Shown here: piece by piece, positions 1 through 7,550 of the stretch
Position numbering within the stretch: the stretch's first letter is position 1
Layout of the letters: every line of letters starts with the position of its first letter
DNA from: an uncultured Phycisphaerales bacterium
GTDB lineage: Bacteria > Planctomycetota > Phycisphaerae > WQYP01
Length of the DNA stretch: 26,774 nt
Reading direction: 5' to 3'
Assembly: GCA_903868035.1 (NCBI GenBank)
Contig: CAIPTQ010000118.1
Location: 1 to 26,774 of the forward strand
The notes under the pieces: generated by a model
The model's database searches: none
Told to the model about the DNA's origin: nothing
The model's input: the letters and a program-made list of their open reading frames with translations, nothing else
Program-made: the position numbers and the translations under genes

Positions 1-2136
1 CCGCACGACTGGAGTTCGGAAGGCTCGTTTGACCGGCAGTGGGCCAGCGGCACGGGCTACCTGCCCACGGGCGTCGGCTGGTATCGCAAAGCCTTTACCC
101 TCCCCGCCAGCGCCGCCGGCAAGTCCATCAGCATCCGCTTTGACGGCGTGATGGACCACAGCACCGTCTGGTGCAACGGCAAGCAGGTCGGCGAGCGCGC
201 CTACGGCTACAGTTCCTTCACCTGCGATCTGACCCCCGCCATCAAAGCCGGGGGCGACAACGTCATTGCCGTCCGCGTCAACCACGAGCATTTTGCCGAC
301 TCGCGCTGGTACGCCGGCTCGGGCATTTACCGCAACGTGTTCCTCAACATCACCGATCCGGTCCACATCGACACCTATGGCACGTTTGTCACGACACCCA
401 AGGTCACTACCGACTCCGCCGATGTCGATGTTCAGACCATCGTGAAGAATGATGGCGCCGCGGCGGCCGACGTGACCGTTGTAACCTCGATCAAAGATGC
501 GAAGGGCGGGACGGTAGCCAGTCTGGAAGTGACGGGTTCCGTGCCGGCGGGGGGACTGAAGTTCTCGGCGGTCATCAAGATTCCCCGGCCCGCTCTGTGG
601 TCGCCCGCCAGCCCGAACATGTACCGCGTGCTGACCCAGGTGAAAAAGGGCGGCGCGGTGGTGGACGAATACACGACCCCCATCGGCATCCGCACCTTCA
701 ACTTCGATCCCGCCAAGGGCTTTTCCCTCAACGGCGAATCCATGAAGCTCAAGGGCGTCTGCGTACATCATGATGCCGGCGCTTTGGGCGCGGCGGTGCC
801 GATCCAGGTCTGGGAGCGGCGGCTCAAGTTGTTGCAGGACTGCGGCGTCAACGCCATCCGGTGTAGCCACAATCCGCCGGCCCCGGAGTTTCTTGACCTG
901 TGCGACCGCACGGGCTTCCTGGTCATGGATGAGGCCTTCGACGAATGGACTGGCGCCAAGAACAAATGGGTCACCGGCCGCAACAACGGCACCGCCGCCA
1001 AATTCGGCTACAACCTCGACTTCGACAAATGGGCCGACATCGACATCCGCGACATGGTCCTCCGCGACCGCAACCATCCCTCCATCATCATGTGGAGCAT
1101 CGGCAACGAAATTGACTACACCAACGATCCCTTCCCGCCCGGCTCGCCCGCACTGCCCCCCGTCGCCGCGCGTCTTATCAAGGATGTGAAAGCCGTTGAT
1201 ACCACCCGCCCCATCACCGCCGCGCTGGCCTTCCCGGACACCACGCTGTTCAACGGCCTGCTGGATATTGAGGGCTACAACTACATGGAGCGCTTTTACG
1301 CCCCGCATCATGCCGCCCGGCCCAACCGCGTCATCTACGGCAGCGAAAACAGCCACGCGCTGAACACGTGGCAGGCGGTCACGCAAAACGACTTCATTGC
1401 CGGCCAATTCCTCTGGACCGGCATCGACTACCTCGGCGAGGCCGGCGCCTTCCCCACCCACGGCAGCGGCGCGGGCCTCATCACCCTCGCCAATTTCCCC
1501 AAGAACCAATACTACTTCCGCCAGAGCCTTTGGTCCGACAAGCCCATGGTCTATCTCTCCACCGGCGGCCTGGGCGGACGGGGACGCGGCGGCGGCGCGG
1601 CCACCGGGGCCGCAAGCGCCATCTCCTGTTACACCAACTGCGACAGCGTCGAACTGTTCCGCGACGGCCAATCGCTGGGCAGCAAGCCGCACGCGGTGGG
1701 CGAGATCACCACGTGGACGGTGGACTTCACGAGCGGCGTGCTGAAGGCGGTGGGCAAGAAGGGAATCGCGACCGCCACGTTTGAACTCAAGAAGGCAGGC
1801 GCCGCGGCGAAACTGGCACTGGTGCCGGACGTGAGCAAATTACTGGCCGATGGGCGCGACGTGGCGCAGATCGAGCTGGATGTCACCGACAAGGATGGCA
1901 CGCTGGTGCCGGAGGCGGCCCATAAGATTGACTGCACGATTACCGGCCCGGCGCGGATCATCGGCATCGAAAACGGCAACCTCAGCGGCACGGAAGACAA
2001 CAAGGGGCTGACGCACAGCGTGTACCAGGGCCGGATGATGATCTATGTGCAAGCGCTCAAGACGGCGGGCGATGTGAAGCTGAATGTTTCGACGCCAAAC
2101 CTGGAAGGGGCGAGCGTCACGCTGCCGGTGCGCTGA
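1..2136 (+). CDS. Glycoside hydrolase family 2 protein (beta-galactosidase-like), 5'-truncated by window edge
   Basis: Reading frame 1 is open from base 1 and already reads PHDWSSEGSFD, a typical GH2 sugar-binding-domain start, so the true start lies upstream; the ATG at 148 is internal. In order it shows a jelly-roll domain (1-360), an Ig-like domain (about 370-700), a TIM barrel (about 710-1560), then a DUF4982-like and an Ig-like C-terminal region (about 1620-2130). The acid/base Glu is in WSIGNE (codon 1108-1110). The nucleophile is probably the Glu of YGSEN (1345-1347). Family members hydrolyse beta-galactosides, glucuronides or mannosides with retention; the exact substrate cannot be read from the sequence. 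A Gly/Arg/Ala-rich stretch (about 1564-1620) separates the barrel from the C-terminal domains. Two GH43 genes follow on the same strand, suggesting a shared hemicellulose role. The signal peptide, if any, is outside the window. Confidence 0.93.
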   Translation, partial: PHDWSSEGSFDRQWASGTGYLPTGVGWYRKAFTLPASAAGKSISIRFDGVMDHSTVWCNGKQVGERAYGYSSFTCDLTPAIKAGGDNVIAVRVNHEHFADSRWYAGSGIYRNVFLNITDPVHIDTYGTFVTTPKVTTDSADVDVQTIVKNDGAAAADVTVVTSIKDAKGGTVASLEVTGSVPAGGLKFSAVIKIPRPALWSPASPNMYRVLTQVKKGGAVVDEYTTPIGIRTFNFDPAKGFSLNGESMKLKGVCVHHDAGALGAAVPIQVWERRLKLLQDCGVNAIRCSHNPPAPEFLDLCDRTGFLVMDEAFDEWTGAKNKWVTGRNNGTAAKFGYNLDFDKWADIDIRDMVLRDRNHPSIIMWSIGNEIDYTNDPFPPGSPALPPVAARLIKDVKAVDTTRPITAALAFPDTTLFNGLLDIEGYNYMERFYAPHHAARPNRVIYGSENSHALNTWQAVTQNDFIAGQFLWTGIDYLGEAGAFPTHGSGAGLITLANFPKNQYYFRQSLWSDKPMVYLSTGGLGGRGRGGGAATGAASAISCYTNCDSVELFRDGQSLGSKPHAVGEITTWTVDFTSGVLKAVGKKGIATATFELKKAGAAAKLALVPDVSKLLADGRDVAQIELDVTDKDGTLVPEAAHKIDCTITGPARIIGIENGNLSGTEDNKGLTHSVYQGRMMIYVQALKTAGDVKLNVSTPNLEGASVTLPVR

Positions 2137-2184
2137 GCAGTGGGCAGCGGTCAGCGGCCAGAATAGAGTTTTGAGAACAGAGGT

Positions 2185-2203
2185 AACGGCGTTAACCGTT
2201 TTT
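2185..2203 (+). terminator. Weak terminator-like hairpin between GH2 and first GH43 gene
   Basis: AACGG (2185-2189) pairs with CCGTT (2196-2200) around a 6-nt loop, and five T follow (2199-2203). The stem is only 5 bp, so termination would be partial at best. It lies in the 107-bp gap after the GH2 stop. Confidence 0.25.
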
Positions 2204-2243
2204 GAGTCATGAGTCCCTGTTGATACATGAAGGACAACGCATC

Positions 2244-3245
2244 ATGAAGTATCTCTCCGCCCTTCTCGCAGGTCTGTTCCTGACCACGCTGGCCGGCGCG
2301 GAAAATCCCCTGGTCAAGAACGTCTTCACCGCCGATCCCGAAGCGCAGGCTTTCGGGGACCGGCTCTACGTCTATACCTCGCACGACCAAGCCACCGCCA
2401 CCTACTGGGACATGACCGACTGGCGGCTGCTCTCGACCGGCGACATGGCCACCTGGAAAGACCACGGCAACGTCATCAGCCTCAAGGACTTCACCTGGGC
2501 CACCAAGTGGGCGTGGGCCCCGGGCGCCATCAAGGCCAACAACAAATACTACCTCTTCCTTCCCATCGATCGCGCCAAAATCGGCGTGGCCGTTTCCGAC
2601 TTCCCCGAAGGCCCCTTCAAGGACGCCATCGGCAAGCCGCTCATCGACAACAAGCTGATGCCCGATGCCGGCGAGGAACCCATCGACCCCACCATGTTCA
2701 CCGATGATGACGGCCAGTCCTATCTGTACTTCGCCTCCCGCGCGCTCAAGGTCGTCAAACTTGACCCCTCCATGACCAAACTCGCCGGCCCCTTGCAGAC
2801 GGTCTCGTTCCTTGATGCCCAGGGCAAACCCGTCCCCACTGCGGCCTCCGGCAAACAGCCGGTGCTCCCCGAAGGCTATGCCGAGGGCCCCTTCATCTTC
2901 AAACGGCTCAAGAAATATTACCTTCTCTACTCCAACGGCTGGGCGGCAACTTCCTGCCTTGTCTACGCCCTGAGCGACAACCCCCTGGGCCCCTTCACTT
3001 ACGCCGGCAAGGCCATGGAACACGTCCCCGGCAACACCCAGCACGGCTCCATCGCGCAGTTCAAGGACAAGTGGTACATCTTCTACCACACCAATGAACT
3101 GTCCCAAGGCAACAACTTCCGCCGCAGCGTCTGCGTGGAGGAACTGACCTTCGACAAGGACGGCAAGATCAACACCGTCACCGCCACCAAGCAGGGACCG
3201 GCACCAGCCGCCCCCGCGTCCACGGCCGCAGCAACCAAGCCCTAA
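2244..3245 (+). CDS. Secreted glycoside hydrolase family 43 protein (arabinosidase/xylosidase type)
   Basis: The 333-residue protein starts at ATG 2244, chosen because AGGA lies about 10 nt upstream and a clean signal peptide follows (MKYLSALLAGLFLTTLAGA, cleavage near residue 19). The frame is open 14 codons further upstream, but that extension is not signal-like. It has the GH43 five-bladed beta-propeller pattern: base Asp31 in TADPEA, pKa-modulating Asp148 in IDPTMF, acid Glu214 in AEGPF. GH43 enzymes invert and release L-arabinofuranose or xylose from arabinoxylan or arabinan. The protein is a single catalytic domain with a Pro/Ala-rich tail. The next GH43 gene begins 11 bp after its stop, so the two are almost certainly co-transcribed. 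The exact subfamily is not assigned. Confidence 0.92.
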   Translation: MKYLSALLAGLFLTTLAGAENPLVKNVFTADPEAQAFGDRLYVYTSHDQATATYWDMTDWRLLSTGDMATWKDHGNVISLKDFTWATKWAWAPGAIKANNKYYLFLPIDRAKIGVAVSDFPEGPFKDAIGKPLIDNKLMPDAGEEPIDPTMFTDDDGQSYLYFASRALKVVKLDPSMTKLAGPLQTVSFLDAQGKPVPTAASGKQPVLPEGYAEGPFIFKRLKKYYLLYSNGWAATSCLVYALSDNPLGPFTYAGKAMEHVPGNTQHGSIAQFKDKWYIFYHTNELSQGNNFRRSVCVEELTFDKDGKINTVTATKQGPAPAAPASTAAATKP

Positions 3246-3256
3246 TAGGAGATAGC

Positions 3257-4906
3257 GTGCGTCTTTTACACCGGCCCATTCGTTCGTTTTGGATTGCCTC
3301 GCTGGTGGTTATTTTTGCCGCCGTCGCCACGTTGTGGGCCGCCGACCTGGCCCCCAAGCCCGCACCCCTCAAGACCGCCTGGGGCGACCAGGGCGACGGC
3401 ACCTTCGTCAATCCCATACTGCCCAGTGATTACAGCGATCTTGACGCCATCCGCGTCGGCGATGACTTCTACGCCATGTCCTCCACCTTCCAATATTCCC
3501 CCGGCGTGGTCATCCTGCATTCCAAGGATCTCGTAAGCTGGACCATTGCCGGCCATGCGGTGGATGATTTGACGCGCATCGGTCCGGAGATGAACTGGGA
3601 CAAGATGGACCGGTATGGCCGGGGCGTGTGGGCGGGGGCGCTGCGGCATCATGACGGTAAATTCTGGGTGTACTTCGGCACGCCGGACGAGGGGTTCTTT
3701 GTCACGACGGCCAAGGATGTGGCCGGGCCGTGGGAGCCGCTGGAATCGGTGTGGAAAGTCAAAGGGTGGGATGACTGCTGCCCCTTCTGGGATGATGACG
3801 GGACGGGGTATTTCGTCTGCTCGAACACTTCGGGCAATTACAATATCCACCTGTTCAAGATGACGGCCGACAGCAAGCATCTGGTGCCCGAGTCCGACAA
3901 AATCATCCACCAGTCCCGCGGGAGCGAGGCCAACAAGCTCTACAAAATCAACGGCCTGTATTACCACTACTTCAGCGAAGTCAAATCCGAAGGCCGCGTC
4001 GTCATGATGGAACGCGCCAAGAGCCTTGACGGCCCCTGGGAAATCAAGCAACTCAACCACGTGAGCAAAACCATCGACAAGGAACCCAACCAGGGCGGGT
4101 TGATTCAGCTTGCGTCGGGAGACTGGTGGTTCATCACGCACCAGGGCACGGGCGACTGGGAAGGCCGCGCCATGGCGCTGCTGCCCATCACGTGGGTCGA
4201 GGGCTGGCCGATCATTGGCGCGCCGGGGGCGGATGGCATCGGCAACATGGTGTGGAGCGCCAAGAAACCGATTGCGGGGTTGCCCGCGGTGGTGCCGCAG
4301 ACGGATGACGAGTTTGACGCCAAGGCGCTGGCGCCGCAGTGGGAGTGGAACTATCAGCCGCGGGCGGAGAAATGGTCGCTGACCGAGCGGCCGGGATTCT
4401 TGCGGCTGCACGCGTTCAAGCCGCTGGCGGCCAATAATCTGCTGAAGGCGGGCAATACGCTCACCCAGCGCGCCCTGCGCACGGATGCCAACGAAGTGAC
4501 GATCAAGTTGGAACTCGCGGGCATGGCCGATGGCCAGGAAGCCGGCTTGTGCCATCTGGCCCGCAGCCCGTCCACGCTGGGCGTATCGCAGAATGGCACG
4601 GTTCGCACGCTCACCTTCACCGATGCCGGCAGATCCACCACCGGCCCCGTCCTCACCGCCGGCAGCGTGTGGCTTCGCAGCACGTGGGGCTTCGACGGCG
4701 TGAGCCAATACGCCTATAGTCTCGATGGCAAAACTTTCGCCAACTTCGGCACGCCGTACCGGCTGACGTGGGGCTACTACCGCGGCGACCGGTTGGGCAT
4801 CTATAGCTACAACAACAAGGCCGATGCCGGGTATGTGGATGTGGATTTCTTCCACTATACCTTCGCCAAACCGGGCGCCGCCGCAAGTCCGGCGACGCGT
4901 CCCTGA
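3257..4906 (+). CDS. Secreted GH43 beta-xylosidase-like enzyme with C-terminal beta-sandwich domain
   Basis: The 549-residue protein starts at GTG 3257, with AGGAG at 3247-3251 five bases upstream. The N-terminus (residues 1-30, FWIASLVVIFAAVATLWAA) is a signal peptide, so the enzyme is exported. The GH43 propeller spans about residues 45-345: base Asp61 in DYSDLD, Asp173 in DDCCPFW, and acid Glu224 in SEANKLYK, matching the Selenomonas xylosidase pattern. Residues about 350-540 form a second domain resembling the beta-sandwich found at the C-terminus of GH43 xylosidases. The likely reaction is removal of xylose or arabinose from short xylan fragments. It lies 11 bp behind the previous GH43 gene, and the two probably act on the same polymer with the upstream GH2 enzyme. 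Confidence 0.93.
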   Translation: MRLLHRPIRSFWIASLVVIFAAVATLWAADLAPKPAPLKTAWGDQGDGTFVNPILPSDYSDLDAIRVGDDFYAMSSTFQYSPGVVILHSKDLVSWTIAGHAVDDLTRIGPEMNWDKMDRYGRGVWAGALRHHDGKFWVYFGTPDEGFFVTTAKDVAGPWEPLESVWKVKGWDDCCPFWDDDGTGYFVCSNTSGNYNIHLFKMTADSKHLVPESDKIIHQSRGSEANKLYKINGLYYHYFSEVKSEGRVVMMERAKSLDGPWEIKQLNHVSKTIDKEPNQGGLIQLASGDWWFITHQGTGDWEGRAMALLPITWVEGWPIIGAPGADGIGNMVWSAKKPIAGLPAVVPQTDDEFDAKALAPQWEWNYQPRAEKWSLTERPGFLRLHAFKPLAANNLLKAGNTLTQRALRTDANEVTIKLELAGMADGQEAGLCHLARSPSTLGVSQNGTVRTLTFTDAGRSTTGPVLTAGSVWLRSTWGFDGVSQYAYSLDGKTFANFGTPYRLTWGYYRGDRLGIYSYNNKADAGYVDVDFFHYTFAKPGAAASPATRP

Positions 4907-4926
4907 CGTCTGCACTGGAATTGCGC

Positions 4927-4956
4927 TTGAATCGAGTTTGAGTCGGTGATTATACT
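4927..4956 (+). promoter_or_regulatory. Candidate sigma-70-type promoter (distal)
   Basis: TTGAAT at 4927-4932 and TATACT at 4951-4956 are separated by 18 bp. Each box differs little from consensus. Transcription from here would give a leader of about 275 nt before the PEP-CTERM gene at 5241. Confidence 0.45.
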
Positions 4957-5095
4957 GGCGTTGTCTACAAAAACCGATACGTTGCCGCGTACATGTTAAA
5001 ATGCGTAGATTATGAGTCAGAATGTTAATTTCGCCAATTTCGCCACATGAAACAATCATCTTGTGGCCCAAACCGATCAATACACAATTATCCGT

Positions 5096-5123
5096 TTGAC
5101 CAATTCATTTTTGGCATTAAATT
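5096..5123 (+). promoter_or_regulatory. Candidate sigma-70-type promoter (proximal)
   Basis: TTGACC at 5096-5101 and TAAATT at 5118-5123 are separated by 16 bp. The -35 box is strong and the -10 box weak. It would give a leader of about 110 nt that still contains the hairpins at 5150-5221. Confidence 0.3.
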
Positions 5124-5149
5124 GTAAATGGTGATTCGAGTATTGGATC

Positions 5150-5221
5150 GCCTGCGCTGGCAGGCTCCCGGCACTTGAATTGCCCTTTGCGGCGGCTGGG
5201 TTGCTGCCTGTTTGAAGTGCC
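5150..5221 (+). promoter_or_regulatory. Structured 5' leader before PEP-CTERM gene
   Basis: Hairpin 1 pairs GCCTGC (5150-5155) with GCAGGC (5160-5165). A second stem pairs GGCACTT (5170-5176) with AAGTGCC (5215-5221) perfectly and encloses an inner hairpin, GGCGGC (5191-5196) with GCTGCC (5203-5208), with one G-T wobble. The outer stem ends four bases before the GAAAGG ribosome binding site (5225-5230). A cis-acting RNA element is inferred; no known riboswitch class is recognised. Confidence 0.4.
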
Positions 5222-5240
5222 ATAGAAAGGCTGGGCTATC

Positions 5241-5972
5241 GTGAAAAAATATCTCGTTCTCGCTGCCGCGGTTGCCGCCCTGTCGTCCGCCCTGTCTCCG
5301 GCTCGGGCTGATTCCGGCCCGGTTTCACTCGACACCTATCAAGGCTCCGGCTGGCAGGTCCAGCGCATTCTCATCGGCGGCGAATCAAACTCCTCCGGCG
5401 GCACTACGCTTAGCCCAGTTCAAAATGTTGCCGTCAATCCGGGTTGGCTGTACTTTGACGCTCCCGGTTTGGGGGGTGACTCCCGTTGGGTTTCCTGGGA
5501 TACCACAACCGGCGGCACGGTGACCGATAACGTATTCACCGACTACCAGGGGGATGTTGAAGGCACACATTATATCTTTTCCAAAACCTTCCAGTTGAAT
5601 GGCTTTGATGGTCCGGGCATATTCCAACTCCATGCCGCCATGACCATGGACAACTGGGCCACCAACGTCGCATTGACCGCCGACAATGTAGATGTGCCCG
5701 TCACCATTGATCCGGCCTTGCAGCCGGAGAACCTTGGGTATGTGCATAACATCGATGTTACCGGCTATCATTTCACGTCGCCCGCCACTTTTGTCCTCAC
5801 CATCAACAGCGTCAACGCCTATATGCAGGATGATAAGCGCAGCGGGACGAATCCCACGGACTTTGGCTTCATCCTCAGCGGCGCCGCCTCGGCCGTCCCC
5901 AATCCCGAGCCGGCATCCCTGGGCATCCTGCTTGCCGGCGGCGCCATTCTCGCGTTACGCAAGCGCCGGTAA
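5241..5972 (+). CDS. PEP-CTERM sorting domain protein
   Basis: The 243-residue exported protein starts at GTG 5241, with GAAAGG about 10 nt upstream. The signal peptide is residues 1-23 (MKKYLVLAAAVAALSSALSPARA). A beta-rich middle region of unknown function follows, with many Asp, Gly and Thr. The C-terminus is a complete PEP-CTERM tripartite signal: NPEPAS, a hydrophobic helix LGILLAGGAILAL, then RKRR. Such proteins are recognised by an exosortase, cleaved, and released to or anchored at the surface, often with exopolysaccharide. No exosortase gene is in this window. The middle domain is not recognised. The gene is flanked by a long AT-rich leader upstream and a convergent peptidase gene downstream, so it appears monocistronic. 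Confidence 0.88.
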   Translation: MKKYLVLAAAVAALSSALSPARADSGPVSLDTYQGSGWQVQRILIGGESNSSGGTTLSPVQNVAVNPGWLYFDAPGLGGDSRWVSWDTTTGGTVTDNVFTDYQGDVEGTHYIFSKTFQLNGFDGPGIFQLHAAMTMDNWATNVALTADNVDVPVTIDPALQPENLGYVHNIDVTGYHFTSPATFVLTINSVNAYMQDDKRSGTNPTDFGFILSGAASAVPNPEPASLGILLAGGAILALRKRR

Positions 5973-5973
5973 T

Positions 5974-5990
5974 GCAGGCATTCTGCCCGC
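5974..5990. repeat. Short inverted repeat between convergent genes
   Basis: GCAGGCA (5974-5980) faces TGCCCGC (5984-5990) across TTC, with one mismatch. It starts right after the PEP-CTERM stop and lies between convergent genes. It could be a transcription-end hairpin or a copy of a dispersed palindrome. There is no T run. Confidence 0.3.
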
Positions 5991-6040
5991 CGTACCCCGC
6001 ATGCACATGTCTCATTCGTCATTGAAGGACGGTGGCGCGC

Positions 6041-7456
6041 TCAGTTCGCCTTCGCCGGCAGCGACTTCATATATGCCACCCACTTCTTGCTCAAAGCGTC
6101 TAAATCCGCCCCAAACGCCTTGGTGAACATCACCTTCCGCTCATCCACCCCAATCGCCCGCAGCGGCACATGCGCCTTGTACGCCAGGATGTACTGCTCC
6201 ATCGCATCCCGGTTGTACTTGTACAGGTAATGAAACAGCGCCCACGATTCCGAGTAAAACAGCGCCAGCGACAGATTGTCCGACGTGGCCTCCGGATTCG
6301 TCGTGATGATTTGCTCCAGCGGAATCAGTTTATCATCCTTGAGCGCATCCTTCAGCGGCGGCACCCGCCCGAAATTCACCAGCGCCGGCCCGCGATGCCC
6401 CGCCGCATCCTCCACCTCAAACCCGCACGCCAGCCCTTCGGAAAACCAGAACGGGTAGTCCACATTGCGGATTTGAATGCCCATGTTGAAGGATATCTGG
6501 TGGGCCGCCTCGTGCATGGTTCGCGAATTGTTCTGGATTTGCGCGTTGCTCAATATGCGGTTATTGATCTGGAACAGGCTTTCATTGGCGCGGTTGCGCT
6601 CCACGGTCAGCGTGTTCACCAGGGCGGCCTGGCCCTGGCCGCCGGCGGCCGCGAGGCGGGCGTTCAGGCCGTCGATCTGCGTTTTGAGGTCCGCGGCCTG
6701 CTTGGCGTAACTGGCGTTGCTGGGCGCCGAGGCGTCGTCAAAGAAGATTGAGCGGTTGGTGCGGTTGGAATAGAACCCGCCGGACCAGGACAGGTCGTTG
6801 CGTTCGGTCTGGCGGCCGTAGGCCAGGTAATCCTCGCGGTCCTTGAGCAGGATCATCACGAGGCGGTGCTCGAGGAATTCCGGGCGCAGCTTGCTCATGT
6901 TGAAATAGAACTGAAACGCGTCGTAGGCCTTTTCCATCGCCACGCCGCGCTGGGCGGCATAGGTCTCGGTGGTGTCATAGGCGATGATGAAATGTTTGGT
7001 GTTGCGCGTTTTGAAATCATGCTTGAAGCGCAGCAGCATATCGTCCTGGAGCGCCTTCTCCACGGCCGGTTCCTCGGGCAGCGGGCAGGCATCATCCACC
7101 TGCTGGAGGATCGTGTAAGCCGCGCGGTTCCCCGGGTCGCGGTAGAGCGCCTGGTCGGCCGCTTCCTGGGCCTGGGCCCACATCTTTTTGTCGCGCGCCC
7201 AGCGGGCCAGGGTCAGCCGGCCTTCCACATCGTCGTCCTTGAGTTTGGCGAGCCGGTCCAGGTATTCGGTCAGGTCGCGCAGGGCCGCATCGGCGGCGGC
7301 CTTGGTGGTTGTGGCCGGGGGCAAAACGGGGGCAAGGGGCGGGCGATTGGTTGAGGCGGGGGAAGGTGCGGAACTCGTGGAGGGCGCGGTCTGGCCCATC
7401 GCCAACGCGGCGATAAGGCTGAGGATCGAAGAGATAAGCAGTGGGCGCGGGTTCAT
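6041..7456 (-). CDS. Secreted DUF1570-type zinc metallopeptidase-like protein
   Basis: The 471-residue protein is set to start at ATG 7456 because AGGG lies just upstream and a signal peptide follows (MNPRPLLISSILSLIAALAMG). A TTG at 7489 would only add an unlikely extension. After a Pro/Ala/Ser-rich linker there is a TPR-like helical region (about 60-130), then a gluzincin-like domain. This carries H315-E-A-A-H319 and E340 in WFSEGLA, a HExxH...E zinc-site arrangement matching DUF1570, a family common in Planctomycetes. Peptidase activity is inferred from the motif and the substrate is unknown. It is the last gene of the minus-strand block, 94 bp after the GspF-like gene, with a strong hairpin between them. 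Expression therefore probably depends partly on read-through. Confidence 0.8.
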   Translation of the reverse strand: MNPRPLLISSILSLIAALAMGQTAPSTSSAPSPASTNRPPLAPVLPPATTTKAAADAALRDLTEYLDRLAKLKDDDVEGRLTLARWARDKKMWAQAQEAADQALYRDPGNRAAYTILQQVDDACPLPEEPAVEKALQDDMLLRFKHDFKTRNTKHFIIAYDTTETYAAQRGVAMEKAYDAFQFYFNMSKLRPEFLEHRLVMILLKDREDYLAYGRQTERNDLSWSGGFYSNRTNRSIFFDDASAPSNASYAKQAADLKTQIDGLNARLAAAGGQGQAALVNTLTVERNRANESLFQINNRILSNAQIQNNSRTMHEAAHQISFNMGIQIRNVDYPFWFSEGLACGFEVEDAAGHRGPALVNFGRVPPLKDALKDDKLIPLEQIITTNPEATSDNLSLALFYSESWALFHYLYKYNRDAMEQYILAYKAHVPLRAIGVDERKVMFTKAFGADLDALSKKWVAYMKSLPAKAN

Positions 7457-7478
7457 ACGCCCTATTCTATCGGAAAAT

Positions 7479-7508
7479 GGTATCGGCAAGTCAACTTGCC
7501 GTCATACC
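7479..7508 (-). terminator. Strong intercistronic hairpin after gspF-like gene
   Basis: CGGCAAGT (7484-7491) and ACTTGCCG (7494-7501) pair perfectly. The stem continues as GGTAT (7479-7483) with ATACC (7504-7508) past a 2-nt bulge. On the minus strand it is followed by ATTTT. It begins 43 bp after the GspF-like stop and ends 23 bp before the peptidase start. It may be a partial terminator or an mRNA-stabilising structure. Confidence 0.5.
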
Positions 7509-7550
7509 GGCTTGTTCGACACTGGACACTGGGTGGAGCGCGGAAACCGG

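Larger units (their letters stand above)
4907..5240 (+). other. 334-bp AT-richer intergenic leader of the PEP-CTERM gene
   Basis: No credible gene is seen. The stretch is clearly richer in A+T than the flanking genes, especially 4950-5130. It holds two candidate promoters, a perfect tandem 9-bp repeat AATTTCGCC at 5027-5035 and 5036-5044, and hairpins immediately before the ribosome binding site of the downstream gene. Confidence 0.6.

Noticed and set aside
3266..5080. 604-codon open frame on the minus strand over the second GH43 gene
   Set aside because: It is antisense to a gene with full GH43 motifs, its product is Arg/His/Gly-rich without a fold, and it reflects high GC in the third codon position.
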